Source: Candidatus Omnitrophota bacterium (GTDB taxonomy: Bacteria; Omnitrophota; Gorgyraeia; Zapsychrales; Zapsychraceae). Taken from it: DNA of 51,933 nt. Position 1 is the first letter of the stretch, and every line of letters begins with the position of its first letter. A model generated the notes under the pieces. That model made no database searches and was not told the origin of the DNA. It worked only from the letters and a program-made list of their open reading frames with translations. The position numbers and the translations under genes are program-made. The stretch lies in NCBI GenBank assembly GCA_021108075.1, contig JAIORP010000078.1:1-51933 (forward strand), in the 5' to 3' direction. Below are positions 1 to 8,064 of the stretch, in pieces.

Positions 1-1
1 T

Positions 2-229
2 TCGGGAACCGATTCCTACACCTATCTTTACGATGGGAACGGCAACGTCGGACAACTTGTTAATTCATCGACGGGTTTACCCGAAGCTCACTACGAGTAT
101 GATCCTTATGGGAATGAAGTTCTTTCGACCGGGGCGTTAGCTTCGTCCGATAATGAAGGAAATGAACAAAACTCTAGTAGTTCGTTTCAAGTAATTTCTC
201 CTTCTACTCAAATCGTTCTTCCTGATTAA
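2..229 (+). CDS. RHS/YD-repeat protein, C-terminal end (5' end outside the window)
   Basis: Open in frame from base 2 to a TAA at 227-229, giving 75 residues whose start lies upstream of the window. The reading contains [13 protein letters not shown] and then HYEYDPYGNE, the YD-repeat signatures of RHS proteins, which form secreted or surface shells that often carry toxic C-terminal tips. The expected conserved stretch after DPYGN, and any toxin domain, are missing. Instead the protein ends after a Ser/Asn-rich tail of about 35 residues. The first 62 bases recur at 3841-3902 with only three differences and a different tail. It may be a truncated RHS gene or a displaced C-terminal cassette. 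RHS identity is well supported; function in this state is unknown. Confidence 0.75.
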   Translation, partial: SGTDSYTYLYDGNGNVGQLVNSSTGLPEAHYEYDPYGNEVLSTGALASSDNEGNEQNSSSSFQVISPSTQIVLPD

Positions 230-265
230 GGCCATCAAAATGAACTAGTTAACTTATAAGGTGAA

Positions 266-853
266 ATGAAAAAAAAATTAATAATATGCATGCTAGTTGT
301 TCTAAGTATATGTGGTCCAATAGTTATTTGGAATGCGTATGACCCAGCTGTTTATTGGGAGGATGTAGTAAATGTATATATACCTTCTCATGACGAATAC
401 AGGACAGGAATAGTAAGTGGTGAATGGATTCCTTTTTATGCCCGATGGAATCCAAAAATACTTTTTAGTAAAAATGTTCTGCTAAAACCTCAAATAATAT
501 TTGGCTCTCCTACCCAAGATTTAATCTATGTGTTCCATGAAAATGATGAGAGAGGTATGGCTGTTATTTTACATGTTTTTGACAATATGGTTAGAGGAGT
601 GAAAATTTTGTATACTAATCAGATGAAGAATTCGGCTCAATCAATTAGGAAAAATATTTTGGCTGATCATCCACGAATGCCAGTACTGATGAAAGAGAAT
701 ATCGTTGAGGATGGTGTTAGTTCTTTCGATATGCTTGGTGTTGATGAAAAGTATATAGATGTTATCCGTAATCATAAAAAGGAAATGAACGACCAGCCCC
801 CAAATGGGGGCTGGTCAAAGGATCAAAATGACCAAACAGAAGACATGCAGTAA
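266..853 (+). CDS. Unknown protein with N-terminal membrane anchor or signal peptide
   Basis: A 195-residue protein starting at an ATG preceded by AAGGTG at 258-263. Residues 1-22 are KKK followed by a hydrophobic run, typical of a signal peptide or single N-terminal anchor, so the rest probably lies outside the cytoplasmic membrane. I recognise no family. It begins 36 bases after the RHS tail and is AT-rich like it, the position where an immunity or accessory gene sits in polymorphic-toxin loci; that role is inference from position only. The last 20 codons cross a perfect hairpin (791-816), so the C-terminal sequence may be a later extension. Confidence 0.6.
   Translation: MKKKLIICMLVVLSICGPIVIWNAYDPAVYWEDVVNVYIPSHDEYRTGIVSGEWIPFYARWNPKILFSKNVLLKPQIIFGSPTQDLIYVFHENDERGMAVILHVFDNMVRGVKILYTNQMKNSAQSIRKNILADHPRMPVLMKENIVEDGVSSFDMLGVDEKYIDVIRNHKKEMNDQPPNGGWSKDQNDQTEDMQ
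791..816. repeat. Perfect 11-bp stem hairpin inside a gene's 3' end
   Basis: GACCAGCCCCC at 791-801, loop AAAT, and its exact complement at 806-816. The GC-rich stem stands out in AT-rich sequence. No T-run follows on either strand, so it is not a standard terminator. It lies within the final codons of the preceding gene. Confidence 0.7.
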
Positions 854-1287
854 TAATATTGGTTAAGGGGTCAAGTCTCAATTTGACAACATGTTGTTTA
901 TGGATTAAATATTTTTTGAAGGATGGAAACATTTTTCCGCGGTTTAAACAATCCTCAAAGGTCAATTGGCCTTTTGGTTAATTGATGGAAGGGAATTTTT
1001 TTTGGGAAAAATTCACGCTTTTCTTTAACAGTTGGAGTCCTGTAGGCGTAAAAAACATTTCGAGAAAAATTTGTCAAAAAATATTTTTTTTTATTCAGGA
1101 GAGTAAAAAAATTAGATCACCGGATTAAAATGGATTTTTTAGCGTTGACAAATTTGTGGAATTGCGCTCAATCGCAGTTGAAAAAGATCAAGTTGTTTAT
1201 AATGTTGAATTTTTAAACACACTCCTCCTGCAAAGTTGCGATACATCCTTCCTTTAAAAAATTATTCTATATAATAATCATGAATCA

Positions 1288-1319
1288 ATCCTCCGAGCAC
1301 CGGTCTCGCGAGGATTTTT
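1288..1319 (+). terminator. Rho-independent terminator candidate
   Basis: ATCCTCCGAG pairs with CTCGCGAGGAT across a CACCGGT loop with one bulge, followed by TTTTT. It lies in the 628-base gene-free stretch 854-1481. Nothing else in that stretch reads as a gene; the rest is AT-rich with the hairpins listed here. Confidence 0.55.
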
Positions 1320-1368
1320 ACATATAAGCGGGAAGCATCGGCTTCTCGTAACAAGGGGTTTTGATCTG

Positions 1369-1435
1369 AAAATCTCAATGTTTCAATGAGATTTTTATGA
1401 TAGAAAACTCCGCATAATTACTATGCGGTGATTTT
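1369..1435. terminator. Two tandem hairpins, probably terminating the transposase gene
   Basis: First hairpin: AAAATCTCA (1369-1377) pairs with TGAGATTTT (1387-1395). Second: CCGCATA (1410-1416), loop ATTAC, TATGCGG (1422-1428), followed by TGATTTTTATT on the plus strand and AGTTTTC on the minus strand. They lie just beyond the 3' end of the minus-strand transposase, so a bidirectional terminator is plausible. Confidence 0.5.
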
Positions 1436-1481
1436 TATTCATGATATCGCGTTGAACCATCGCGATTTCTATCGCATCACC

Positions 1482-2459
1482 TTATGACGATAAGCTAAAG
1501 CATATCGCCTGGTTCATCGATGAATGTGGTCGATGATGGTTATAGTAATTGACAAACTCATAGATTAAATGCTCGAGATGAATTTTTCCTAAAATAAAAA
1601 AATGATTCAAACATTCTCGTTTAATCGTGGCGACCCACGATTCCGCATAAGGGTTCATATTGGGTGAACGAAAAGGTATTTTTAGAACGTCAATATTTAA
1701 GTCTTTAAAAAATTGGTCAAATTCATGTGAGAATTTATTGTCACGATCCCGTATCAGCACGGCCTTGCCAAAAAGTTCTTCGTTAAAGGTCATGTGAAGT
1801 TTTTCGATTTGAGTGAGCGTCCATTCGTTGTTGGGATGGGTTGTTATCCCTGCAATGTGGACTTTACGGGTTTTGATGTTGATGAAAAAGAGGCAATAAA
1901 ATATTTTTCGACCGAACGGAGTCCAAACCGTCTTGGCAAAATAGTCACACGCCCATAATGTTTGGAATGTCCTTTTCAAAAACTGATCCCAGGTGTCTTC
2001 AGATCGGATGCTTAAAGGATCTATCCCATATTCGATGAGGACATTCTTGATCGAAGTTTTGGACGATTTGATGATATCAAGTTTCTTGAGTTCGCCGATG
2101 ATTCTCGTGTAGCCCCATTTATTGCGTTTGGCCATTTCAACGATGAGTTCTTTAATAGCGATGGTAAATTTGCGTGATCGGCCACGTCTTTGGGGTATAT
2201 AATCAGGATTACGCTGTTTACGAATCCAACTGTAAAAAGCGGAAGGGCTGACAATCGTAATGATACGTTTGATATCTCCACCAAGAGGTTGGCCGAATTT
2301 GATCAGGCGGTTACGTTCCTTATCAGTGAGCACCATTCGTCGGTAAGGGCATTTGCTGCGCAGGATTTGGGTTTCAACTTTAAGAAAGGCGATTTTGTTT
2401 TGTTGATGAGAGTTGTAAATTTGAGTAAAGAAGTTGATAAATTTGTTTGAAAATTGCAT
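1482..2459 (-). mobile_element. DDE integrase/transposase (rve-type) of an insertion sequence
   Basis: A 325-residue protein on the minus strand. The start at 2459 is supported by AGGAGG six bases upstream. The N-terminal third has helix-turn-helix character (DKERNRLIKFGQPLGGD, then WGYTRIIGELKKL). The C-terminal two thirds is an rve integrase core: first Asp in WACDYFAKTVWT, second in IRDRDNKFSHEFD, and Glu in PNMNPYAESWVATIKRE, ending in NYYNHHRPHSS as in IS3/IS481-type enzymes. The catalytic triad looks intact and the frame is open. No clear terminal inverted repeats were found by eye, so the element's ends are undefined. It sits between two copies of an RHS segment. Identity as a DDE transposase is secure; the IS family is less certain. 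Confidence 0.85.
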
Positions 2460-2497
2460 GTTAATCCTCCTGTGATTTAAATTTCTTTAACAATATA

Positions 2498-2528
2498 TTG
2501 ACAATTCTATACAGGTGGTATAGAATTG
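2498..2528 (+). promoter_or_regulatory. Promoter with overlapping 11-bp palindromic operator; near-leaderless start
   Basis: TTGACA at 2498-2503, 17-base spacer, TAGAAT at 2521-2526. A perfect inverted repeat, CAATTCTATAC (2502-2512) and GTATAGAATTG (2518-2528), fills the spacer and covers the -10 box, as expected for a repressor site. The ATG at 2533 is six bases after the -10 box, so the transcript should start at or beside the start codon. There is no Shine-Dalgarno sequence. Confidence 0.65.
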
Positions 2529-2532
2529 CATT

Positions 2533-3720
2533 ATGCATATAGACAGAGATTTATTTAAAATTGTGGAAGACCAAATAAAGAAGAAAGAAGTGGTTATTCT
2601 TCTTGGCCCGAAGCAAGTAGGGAAGTCTTATATTCTAAAATGGCTAAAAAAAAGAATAGAAAAAGATAAAATTCAAACATCTTTTTTTGATTTGGAAAAC
2701 CCAGAGACTCTTATTAGATTTAATCAACCTGACACAGAAGTGTATAAGTTGCTATCAAAATCTGGACGTATTATTTTTGTCGATGAGTTTCACTATTTGA
2801 AGAATGCTTCAAAAATATTCAAAGCAATATATGACAGCAAGCATAGGATTAAAATATTTGCTTCTGGATCATCTTCAATAGAAATTCATAAGCACCTGAA
2901 AGAAAGCTTGGCAGGAAGAAGGTTTCTGATAAAAGTTCCACCATTATCGTTGCATGAACTTGAAACAAAAATTGGGAAAAAGTCTCATGAATATTATTTA
3001 AGGTTTGGCGGACTACCTGGTGTTATCAATAAGAAAAGCCAGCAAGAACGAATGTATCACTTGAGTGAACTTGTTCAGACTTATTTGATTAAGGATATAA
3101 AGGGATTAATTAAAGAAGAGAATATTAGGGCTTTTAATATGTTGCTCTATTTATTGGCTCAGTCTCAGGGATCTTTGGTTAACGTTGATAGTTTATCTCG
3201 AGAAATAGGATTAACATCTCGAAGTGTTCAAAGATATATTGATATCATGCAACACACATTTGTATTAGGAGTTTTATCTAGTTATTCCAGAAATCTCGGT
3301 AATGAATTAAAAAAATCAAAAAAATATTATCTTTATGATATTGGTATGAGAAATGCTTTAATAAAAGATTTTCGACAATTTTCTAAGCGTGAAGATAAAG
3401 GGTGCCTTTTAGAGAGTGCGGTATATTTGAACTTGGTTTCAAATTTAATGCCAAATGAAGATATTAAGTTTTGGCGGACTCGTAATGGAAGAGAAGTTGA
3501 TTTTGTCCTGATCCGTGACAGACAACCCATTCCTATTGAAATCAAAAGTAATATTAAAAAGATGCTTGTCCCGAAAGGCTTAGAATCATTTTTAAGAAAA
3601 TATCCAAATACTACAAAAGCATTTGTGTTTAACAATATTATTGAGGGTGAAGTTAAATTTCAAAAAACAAAAATTCGTTTTATTCACTGGAGTAAATGTA
3701 GCCCGAAAATCATCAGATAA
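2533..3720 (+). CDS. AAA-family ATPase with DUF4143 domain
   Basis: A 395-residue protein. The N-terminal AAA_14 domain has Walker A LLGPKQVGKSY (about residues 23-33) and Walker B IIFVDEFHYL (about 93-102), with a sensor-like FASGSSS. The C-terminal DUF4143 region runs from about 160 and includes RFGGLPGV, a helix-turn-helix-like LSREIGLTSRSVQRYI, and the nuclease-fold-like motif FWRTRNGREVDFVL followed by IPIEIKS, resembling the PD-(D/E)xK signature. Families of this build are widespread, often mobile, and poorly understood. Sequence is markedly AT-rich compared with 5.4 kb onward, suggesting transfer. It lies between the transposase and the second RHS fragment and has its own palindromic promoter. 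The domain call is firm; the biological role is unknown. Confidence 0.85.
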   Translation: MHIDRDLFKIVEDQIKKKEVVILLGPKQVGKSYILKWLKKRIEKDKIQTSFFDLENPETLIRFNQPDTEVYKLLSKSGRIIFVDEFHYLKNASKIFKAIYDSKHRIKIFASGSSSIEIHKHLKESLAGRRFLIKVPPLSLHELETKIGKKSHEYYLRFGGLPGVINKKSQQERMYHLSELVQTYLIKDIKGLIKEENIRAFNMLLYLLAQSQGSLVNVDSLSREIGLTSRSVQRYIDIMQHTFVLGVLSSYSRNLGNELKKSKKYYLYDIGMRNALIKDFRQFSKREDKGCLLESAVYLNLVSNLMPNEDIKFWRTRNGREVDFVLIRDRQPIPIEIKSNIKKMLVPKGLESFLRKYPNTTKAFVFNNIIEGEVKFQKTKIRFIHWSKCSPKIIR

Positions 3721-3748
3721 AACGCTAATCGCGTCCAAAACCGCATAA

Positions 3749-3937
3749 CTGCGGAAATGCAACGTCCAGTCCGTCTGGGGTCTGGATCTTTCTCAATCTC
3801 TACAGGGAGCGGGCGGCGCAGGCGGTTTGCTGTCAATGGTTTCGGGAACCGATTCCTACACCTATCTTTACGATGGGAACGGCAATGTCGGCCAACTCGT
3901 TACAGCACCTGTTCTCTTTAATGAAGTTGGATATTAA
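3749..3937 (+). pseudogene. RHS-repeat fragment without a start (second copy of the terminal segment)
   Basis: Open from just after an in-frame TAA at 3746-3748 to TAA at 3935-3937, with no start codon matching a full gene. The reading includes [20 protein letters not shown], the hallmark RHS core, then [13 protein letters not shown], then an unrelated eight-residue end. Bases 3841-3902 match 1-62 with three differences. It is a displaced or decayed RHS C-terminal segment, probably left by recombination with the copy at the start of the window. Confidence 0.75.
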
Positions 3938-3947
3938 GTGAAATAAT

Positions 3948-4754
3948 ATGAATAAAAAACAATATTTAAAAATATTAATTCTTTTCATCGTTTTGATAAG
4001 TCAGTTGAGATTTGCACATTCCGAACAAATTTCTCAAAATAAAAAAGAGATATTCGAAGATATGTCTTTCCTTCTTGAGAATGTCCTGCTTTCTGAAAGT
4101 GCCTCGAATGAGGCTGCATTATTTGAGAAATTAGATACAGTTTTTTTAAGCTTAGGAAAAGAGCAATTTTTTCAATATACATATCAAATTTTTGAAGAGG
4201 TTGGAGTTAAAAACAGGTCTTCTGATATTTTTCTTGAGTTTCAAATGTTTAGTGCATATTTTGTTAACCGTTATGCCTCTTCTGTCGAAGAAGCAAAACA
4301 ACGTTTTGATGATTTCTCAAAAGTTTTTTCAAGAATTCAATTTAGGATTGCAGAAAATAGAGTCCTAGAAGAAATCAGTTTACATTCTCAAGGTGGATTT
4401 GCTGAGTATGTTATTAAAGCAATACAAAATAAATCTATGGAGATGATGGTGGAAGCATATCATCCATATTGTATAAAAAAAGCAAATGAATATCATAATG
4501 ATTTTTATGTCCCTCACTTTAATAATTATTTTAGTGAATATCAGGATGCTATGGCTATTGACATTAAGTGGGAAAAATATGGAGAAAATCAACACAGTGA
4601 TAAATCTTATTTTCCTGTTCAGCCAACAGATTTGTTATGTATTAACTACGTAGTCCCATATAAAGACTGGAGTGGAGGCGATAGTTTTTGTTCACCCGCA
4701 GTTTATGAAAATGATAGGTGGTATTTGGTAATGCTTGTTTCTTATGAATATTAA
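3948..4754 (+). CDS. Unknown exported protein
   Basis: A 268-residue protein beginning 10 bases after the RHS fragment stop. Residues 1-25 form a clear signal peptide (MNKKQYLKI, hydrophobic core, cleavage near RFAHS-E). The mature part is charged and mostly helical in appearance, with a Tyr/Trp-rich C-terminal third; I recognise no domain. It occupies the same position relative to its RHS segment as the gene at 266-853 does to the first one. By analogy it could be an immunity or accessory protein. That is inference from position only. Composition is AT-rich like the rest of this island. Confidence 0.6.
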   Translation: MNKKQYLKILILFIVLISQLRFAHSEQISQNKKEIFEDMSFLLENVLLSESASNEAALFEKLDTVFLSLGKEQFFQYTYQIFEEVGVKNRSSDIFLEFQMFSAYFVNRYASSVEEAKQRFDDFSKVFSRIQFRIAENRVLEEISLHSQGGFAEYVIKAIQNKSMEMMVEAYHPYCIKKANEYHNDFYVPHFNNYFSEYQDAMAIDIKWEKYGENQHSDKSYFPVQPTDLLCINYVVPYKDWSGGDSFCSPAVYENDRWYLVMLVSYEY

Positions 4755-4788
4755 AGTATTAAATCATCATTAGCGAAAGGATGAAAAA

Positions 4789-5199
4789 ATGAAATTAAAA
4801 ATATGTTTAATCACATTACTATGTTTCATCTGTTTAGTTTTTTCTGCTCAACAAGCATTTGCACAAGATGCCCAGACTGCGGCAGATTCTTGGTTGCAAC
4901 TGATTGATGCGAAGCAGTATGACCAGAGTTGGACGGCATCATCGCAAGGTTTAAAAAATATGTTTAATCAATTCGCCTGGGGGATTAGGACGCAAGCTTT
5001 AAAAGCTCCGTATGGCAATTTAGAAACAAGAACCTTGGTCAATACTGAATCAAAATCTTCAATTGAAAATTTGCCTGCTGCTAATTATATTGTCCTCACA
5101 TATAATTCTAAATACAGTCTTGAAGAAGTTACGGAGGAAGTTATTTTAAAGGAAGATGCTCCTGATCAATGGAAAGTAGTATTGTATAATATTAAATAA
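4789..5199 (+). CDS. DUF4019-type small secreted protein
   Basis: A 136-residue protein with a good Shine-Dalgarno (AAAGGATG, seven bases before ATG). A signal peptide covers residues 1-25 (cleavage after QQAFA). The mature part has the DUF4019 layout: AADSWLQLIDAKQYDQSW near the start, LKAPYGNLETRTLV in the middle, NYIVLTYNSKYS, and a final WKVVLYNIK strand. DUF4019 proteins are small periplasmic or exported proteins of unknown function with a cystatin/NTF2-like look. It follows the unknown exported protein by 34 bases and may be co-transcribed. The family call is likely. Confidence 0.7.
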   Translation: MKLKICLITLLCFICLVFSAQQAFAQDAQTAADSWLQLIDAKQYDQSWTASSQGLKNMFNQFAWGIRTQALKAPYGNLETRTLVNTESKSSIENLPAANYIVLTYNSKYSLEEVTEEVILKEDAPDQWKVVLYNIK

Positions 5200-5383
5200 G
5201 CGCAATGGTTTGACTAAGAATCTTTTTATTTTAGTAAATATTTTAAATACCACGTCAATTCTAATTTTTTCATATTATACTTCCAAATAATGACCCGCAT
5301 CGTTTTTTGGGCTACGTTACCCCACTTCAGGCGCTGTCGGGTCAGAAGGAATTGATCCTCAATCAAAGTTTTTTTTTGAATAG

Positions 5384-5411
5384 TTGCAAATTAAGATTTA
5401 TTTGTTAAAAT
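5384..5411 (+). promoter_or_regulatory. Candidate promoter for the acyl-CoA synthetase gene
   Basis: TTGCAA at 5384-5389 and TAAAAT at 5406-5411 with a 16-base spacer, about 70 bases before the start codon. The remainder of 5200-5481 is AT-rich with a 7-bp TGACCCG/CGGGTCA inverted repeat and no gene. Confidence 0.35.
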
Positions 5412-5481
5412 AAGACGTTTTTTTATTGGGGTATTTTAATAATATTATTTAGATATATAGTCATAAAGAAAGGTGATTAAA

Positions 5482-7560
5482 ATGTTTCAAGGAGATGTTC
5501 CCACTAAGGTTCGTGATTTAAATGGTTTGTATAATCCATCCGGTGTCGCGATTATCGGGGCGTCGGCGAATACAGCTAAGATCGGGTATCAAATTTTAAA
5601 TAATGTTATTTTAGGTGGCTTTCAGGGGGGCATCTATCCCATCAATCCAAAAGACGACATGATCATGGGCAGGAAGGCCTATAAATCGGTCCTTGATGTG
5701 CAGGAAGATATTGATTTGGCGGTCATTACAATCCCGCAACCGTTAGTTCTCGGAGCTTTAAAAGAATGTGCCGAGAAAGGCATTAAAAATGTGGCGATTA
5801 TCACATCTGGATTTGCCGAAGTCGGAAATATTGAAGGTGAGCTGGAGCTTAAGCGTGTTGCCGATGAAAATGACATGTCGATTATGGGCCCCAATATTCT
5901 CGGGATGTTGTATGCCCCGTCTAAATTAAATGCCAGTTTTGGCCCGTCAGACATCTTACCCGGTAAGATCGCCTTTATTTCTCAAAGTGGTGCTCTGGCC
6001 ATTGCCTTAATGGGTTGGACCGTTATGGAAAAGATCGGTTTGGCGACATTGAACAGTCTGGGGAACAAGGCTGATTTGGAAGAACGCGATTTAATTGAGC
6101 ATTTTAATAACGACGATAACGTCGATGTTATTTTAATTTACATGGAAGGATTAAAGAAGGGCCGGGAATTTTTAGCCACGGACATTAAAAAACCCGTTAT
6201 TATTTTAAAAGTCGGCCGATCGCAACGCGGAGCTAAAGCAGCCGCTTCACACACGGGTTCACTGGCAGGTTCAGATAAGGTCTATGATGCCGCGTTCTCC
6301 CAGATGGGTGTCCTGCGGGCAAAAACGTTTACCGAGGCCTTTGGCTGGGCGCGGGCGTTTTCGCTGCCGGAGCCAGCCGGAAATAACGCGATCATTATCA
6401 CAAATGGTGGCGGTATTGGGGTTTCCACGACGGATGAGTGCGAAGCCTCGGGTATAAATTTGATTGAGGACCCGGATTGGTTGGAGGAACGTTTTCGGGC
6501 CACAATGCCCTCGTTTGGAAGCACAAAAAATCCGATTGATATTACCGGAGGTGGGCACGGAAAACAATACCGTGACGCGATTCATGTGGCATTCACCGAG
6601 AAGAGAATTAACGCGGTTATTGTTCTGTATTGTGAAACAGCGGTTACAAATCCCATGGAGATTGCTGAAGCGATTAAAGCGGAATATCAGGGATCAGGAA
6701 GACAAAAACCATTGGTCGTTGCCATGGTTGGCGGTGAAAGGTCGCGGGAAGCATTGCATTTCCTGAATGAAAATAATATTCCGTCTTTTGATGCTGTTGA
6801 CCAGGCCGTTTCTGCTTTGAGGGTGTTATATGAATGGAAAGAAATTTCAAATCGGCCCAAGGATCATCAGCTCGATATTGAAACCCCGCAAGAAGTCCTG
6901 GATTATTTAGCAGAGATAAAGGACGAAGGGCGTTCTGTCCTCCTTGAGCATGAAGCCCGCCGTCTGCTGGAATTATGCGGCGTGCCGACACCAAAGTGGG
7001 CTTTTGCCACAACAGTGGATGAAGCTGTTGAGAAATCTACGGGAATGTTTCCTCTTTCGATGAAAATAACCTCGCCGGATATTATTCACAAAACAGATGT
7101 CGGTGGTGTTGTCTTGAATATTAAGAATGAAGACGAGTTGCGTGAGAAATTTAACACGATGATGAATCATGTTAAGGAAGTGGCCCCTGAGGCTGATATC
7201 CGGGGTGTTAACCTCGTTAAGATGATGACGGGTATTGAGTGTATCGTCGGATTAAGTCATGATCCGCAATTCGGTCCGGTCGTTATGTTCGGGCTGGGGG
7301 GCGTCTTCGTCGAAGTCTTAAAGGATGTCGCTTTTCGCGTCGTTCCTTTTGGTAAATTAGAAGCAGAAAGATTATTAGGCGATATTCAATCAAAGAAAAT
7401 ATTAGAAGGCTTTAGGGGCATTAAGGCGGATAAGCCCAGTATTATCCAGACATTATGCGCGATCCAAAAGCTGGCAAAGCATGTCAAAGAGATTGATGTT
7501 AATCCGTTGATCACAAATCAAAATGGTAGTTTTGCTGTCGATGCCCGGATTATTATATAA
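5482..7560 (+). CDS. ADP-forming acyl-CoA (acetyl-CoA) synthetase, fused alpha-beta
   Basis: A 692-residue protein; ATG 5482 is chosen because AAAGAAAGG lies just upstream. The N-terminal half is the alpha part: CoA-binding Rossmann fold (GVAIIGASANTAKIGYQ, residues about 17-33), SQSGALA, then SHTGSLAG with the phosphorylated histidine at residue 257, the same number known for the archaeal ACD alpha subunit. The C-terminal part (from about 475) is an ATP-grasp beta domain with HKTDVGGV, FGLGGVFVEVLKD and the closing EIDVNPL. The enzyme converts acyl-CoA, ADP and phosphate to free acid, CoA and ATP, a substrate-level ATP step in fermenters. The fusion order is common in bacteria. Substrate specificity cannot be read from sequence. 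Confidence 0.93.
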   Translation: MFQGDVPTKVRDLNGLYNPSGVAIIGASANTAKIGYQILNNVILGGFQGGIYPINPKDDMIMGRKAYKSVLDVQEDIDLAVITIPQPLVLGALKECAEKGIKNVAIITSGFAEVGNIEGELELKRVADENDMSIMGPNILGMLYAPSKLNASFGPSDILPGKIAFISQSGALAIALMGWTVMEKIGLATLNSLGNKADLEERDLIEHFNNDDNVDVILIYMEGLKKGREFLATDIKKPVIILKVGRSQRGAKAAASHTGSLAGSDKVYDAAFSQMGVLRAKTFTEAFGWARAFSLPEPAGNNAIIITNGGGIGVSTTDECEASGINLIEDPDWLEERFRATMPSFGSTKNPIDITGGGHGKQYRDAIHVAFTEKRINAVIVLYCETAVTNPMEIAEAIKAEYQGSGRQKPLVVAMVGGERSREALHFLNENNIPSFDAVDQAVSALRVLYEWKEISNRPKDHQLDIETPQEVLDYLAEIKDEGRSVLLEHEARRLLELCGVPTPKWAFATTVDEAVEKSTGMFPLSMKITSPDIIHKTDVGGVVLNIKNEDELREKFNTMMNHVKEVAPEADIRGVNLVKMMTGIECIVGLSHDPQFGPVVMFGLGGVFVEVLKDVAFRVVPFGKLEAERLLGDIQSKKILEGFRGIKADKPSIIQTLCAIQKLAKHVKEIDVNPLITNQNGSFAVDARIII

Positions 7561-7568
7561 AGTTTTTT

Positions 7569-7905
7569 GGCTCTTTAAAGTTTTAAGTGGGTAAATGTGG
7601 ATAATACCAAATCCATTAATAAACTGCTCTATCTTAATTCTGAAAAGCAGAATTGGTGTTGGTCATTATTTAATGGAATTGGTATAATTATACTTAACGG
7701 ATTGTCCTCCTGGCTTGCAGACCGGGTCATAGTGGATATTTAATTTCCAAAAGAGATTCCTGTCTCCGCTTCGCTCCACAGGAATGACAAAAACGGAGTG
7801 TCATTCCTGCGCAGGCAGGAACCGCAGATACAAAAAAAATTTAATTACCAAATTTATAATTTGTATTAATTATTAATTTTTACCCACTCAAAAGTCTAAA
7901 GAGCC
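7569..7905. mobile_element. MITE-like element with 27-bp inverted ends and 8-bp direct repeats
   Basis: GGCTCTTTAAAG...GTGGGTAAA at 7569-7595 is matched in inverted form at 7879-7905 with three differences in 27. The identical octamer AGTTTTTT flanks it at 7561-7568 and 7906-7913, as expected of a target duplication, though T-rich. Inside are an 82-bp ATACCAA-type element and a second palindrome around 7754-7822 (ATTCCTGTCTCC...ACAGGAAT and TGTCATTCCTGCGCAGGCAG). No protein is encoded. An alternative reading is a very long terminator stem, since a T-run follows on the plus strand. Confidence 0.55.
7604..7685. repeat. ATACCAA-type palindromic element, copy A (82 bp)
   Basis: Begins ATACCAAATCCATTAATAAA and ends TTTAATGGAATTGGTAT, with a central AATTCTG...CAGAATT hairpin. 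Near-identical 82-bp copies lie at 12306-12387 and 44482-44563 (both inverted). The right end runs into TATAATT, creating a possible outward -10 box with TTGGTC 18 bases upstream. Confidence 0.85.
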
Positions 7906-8064
7906 AGTTTTTTTATCTGGTTTGTGTTTTAAAGATTGATCGATATGAATACTATTCCTGTCAATGCCCGGGGTATGATATTTCAAGCGCGACAGGTTGC
8001 CCGTGTCGCGGATGACCGGTGCCTGTTAAATCCGTTTGTTCATTTAACGGTAAATATTTTAGAA

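Noticed and set aside
1440..2500. Terminal inverted repeats for the insertion sequence
   Set aside because: None convincing by eye, so the element limits are left undefined.
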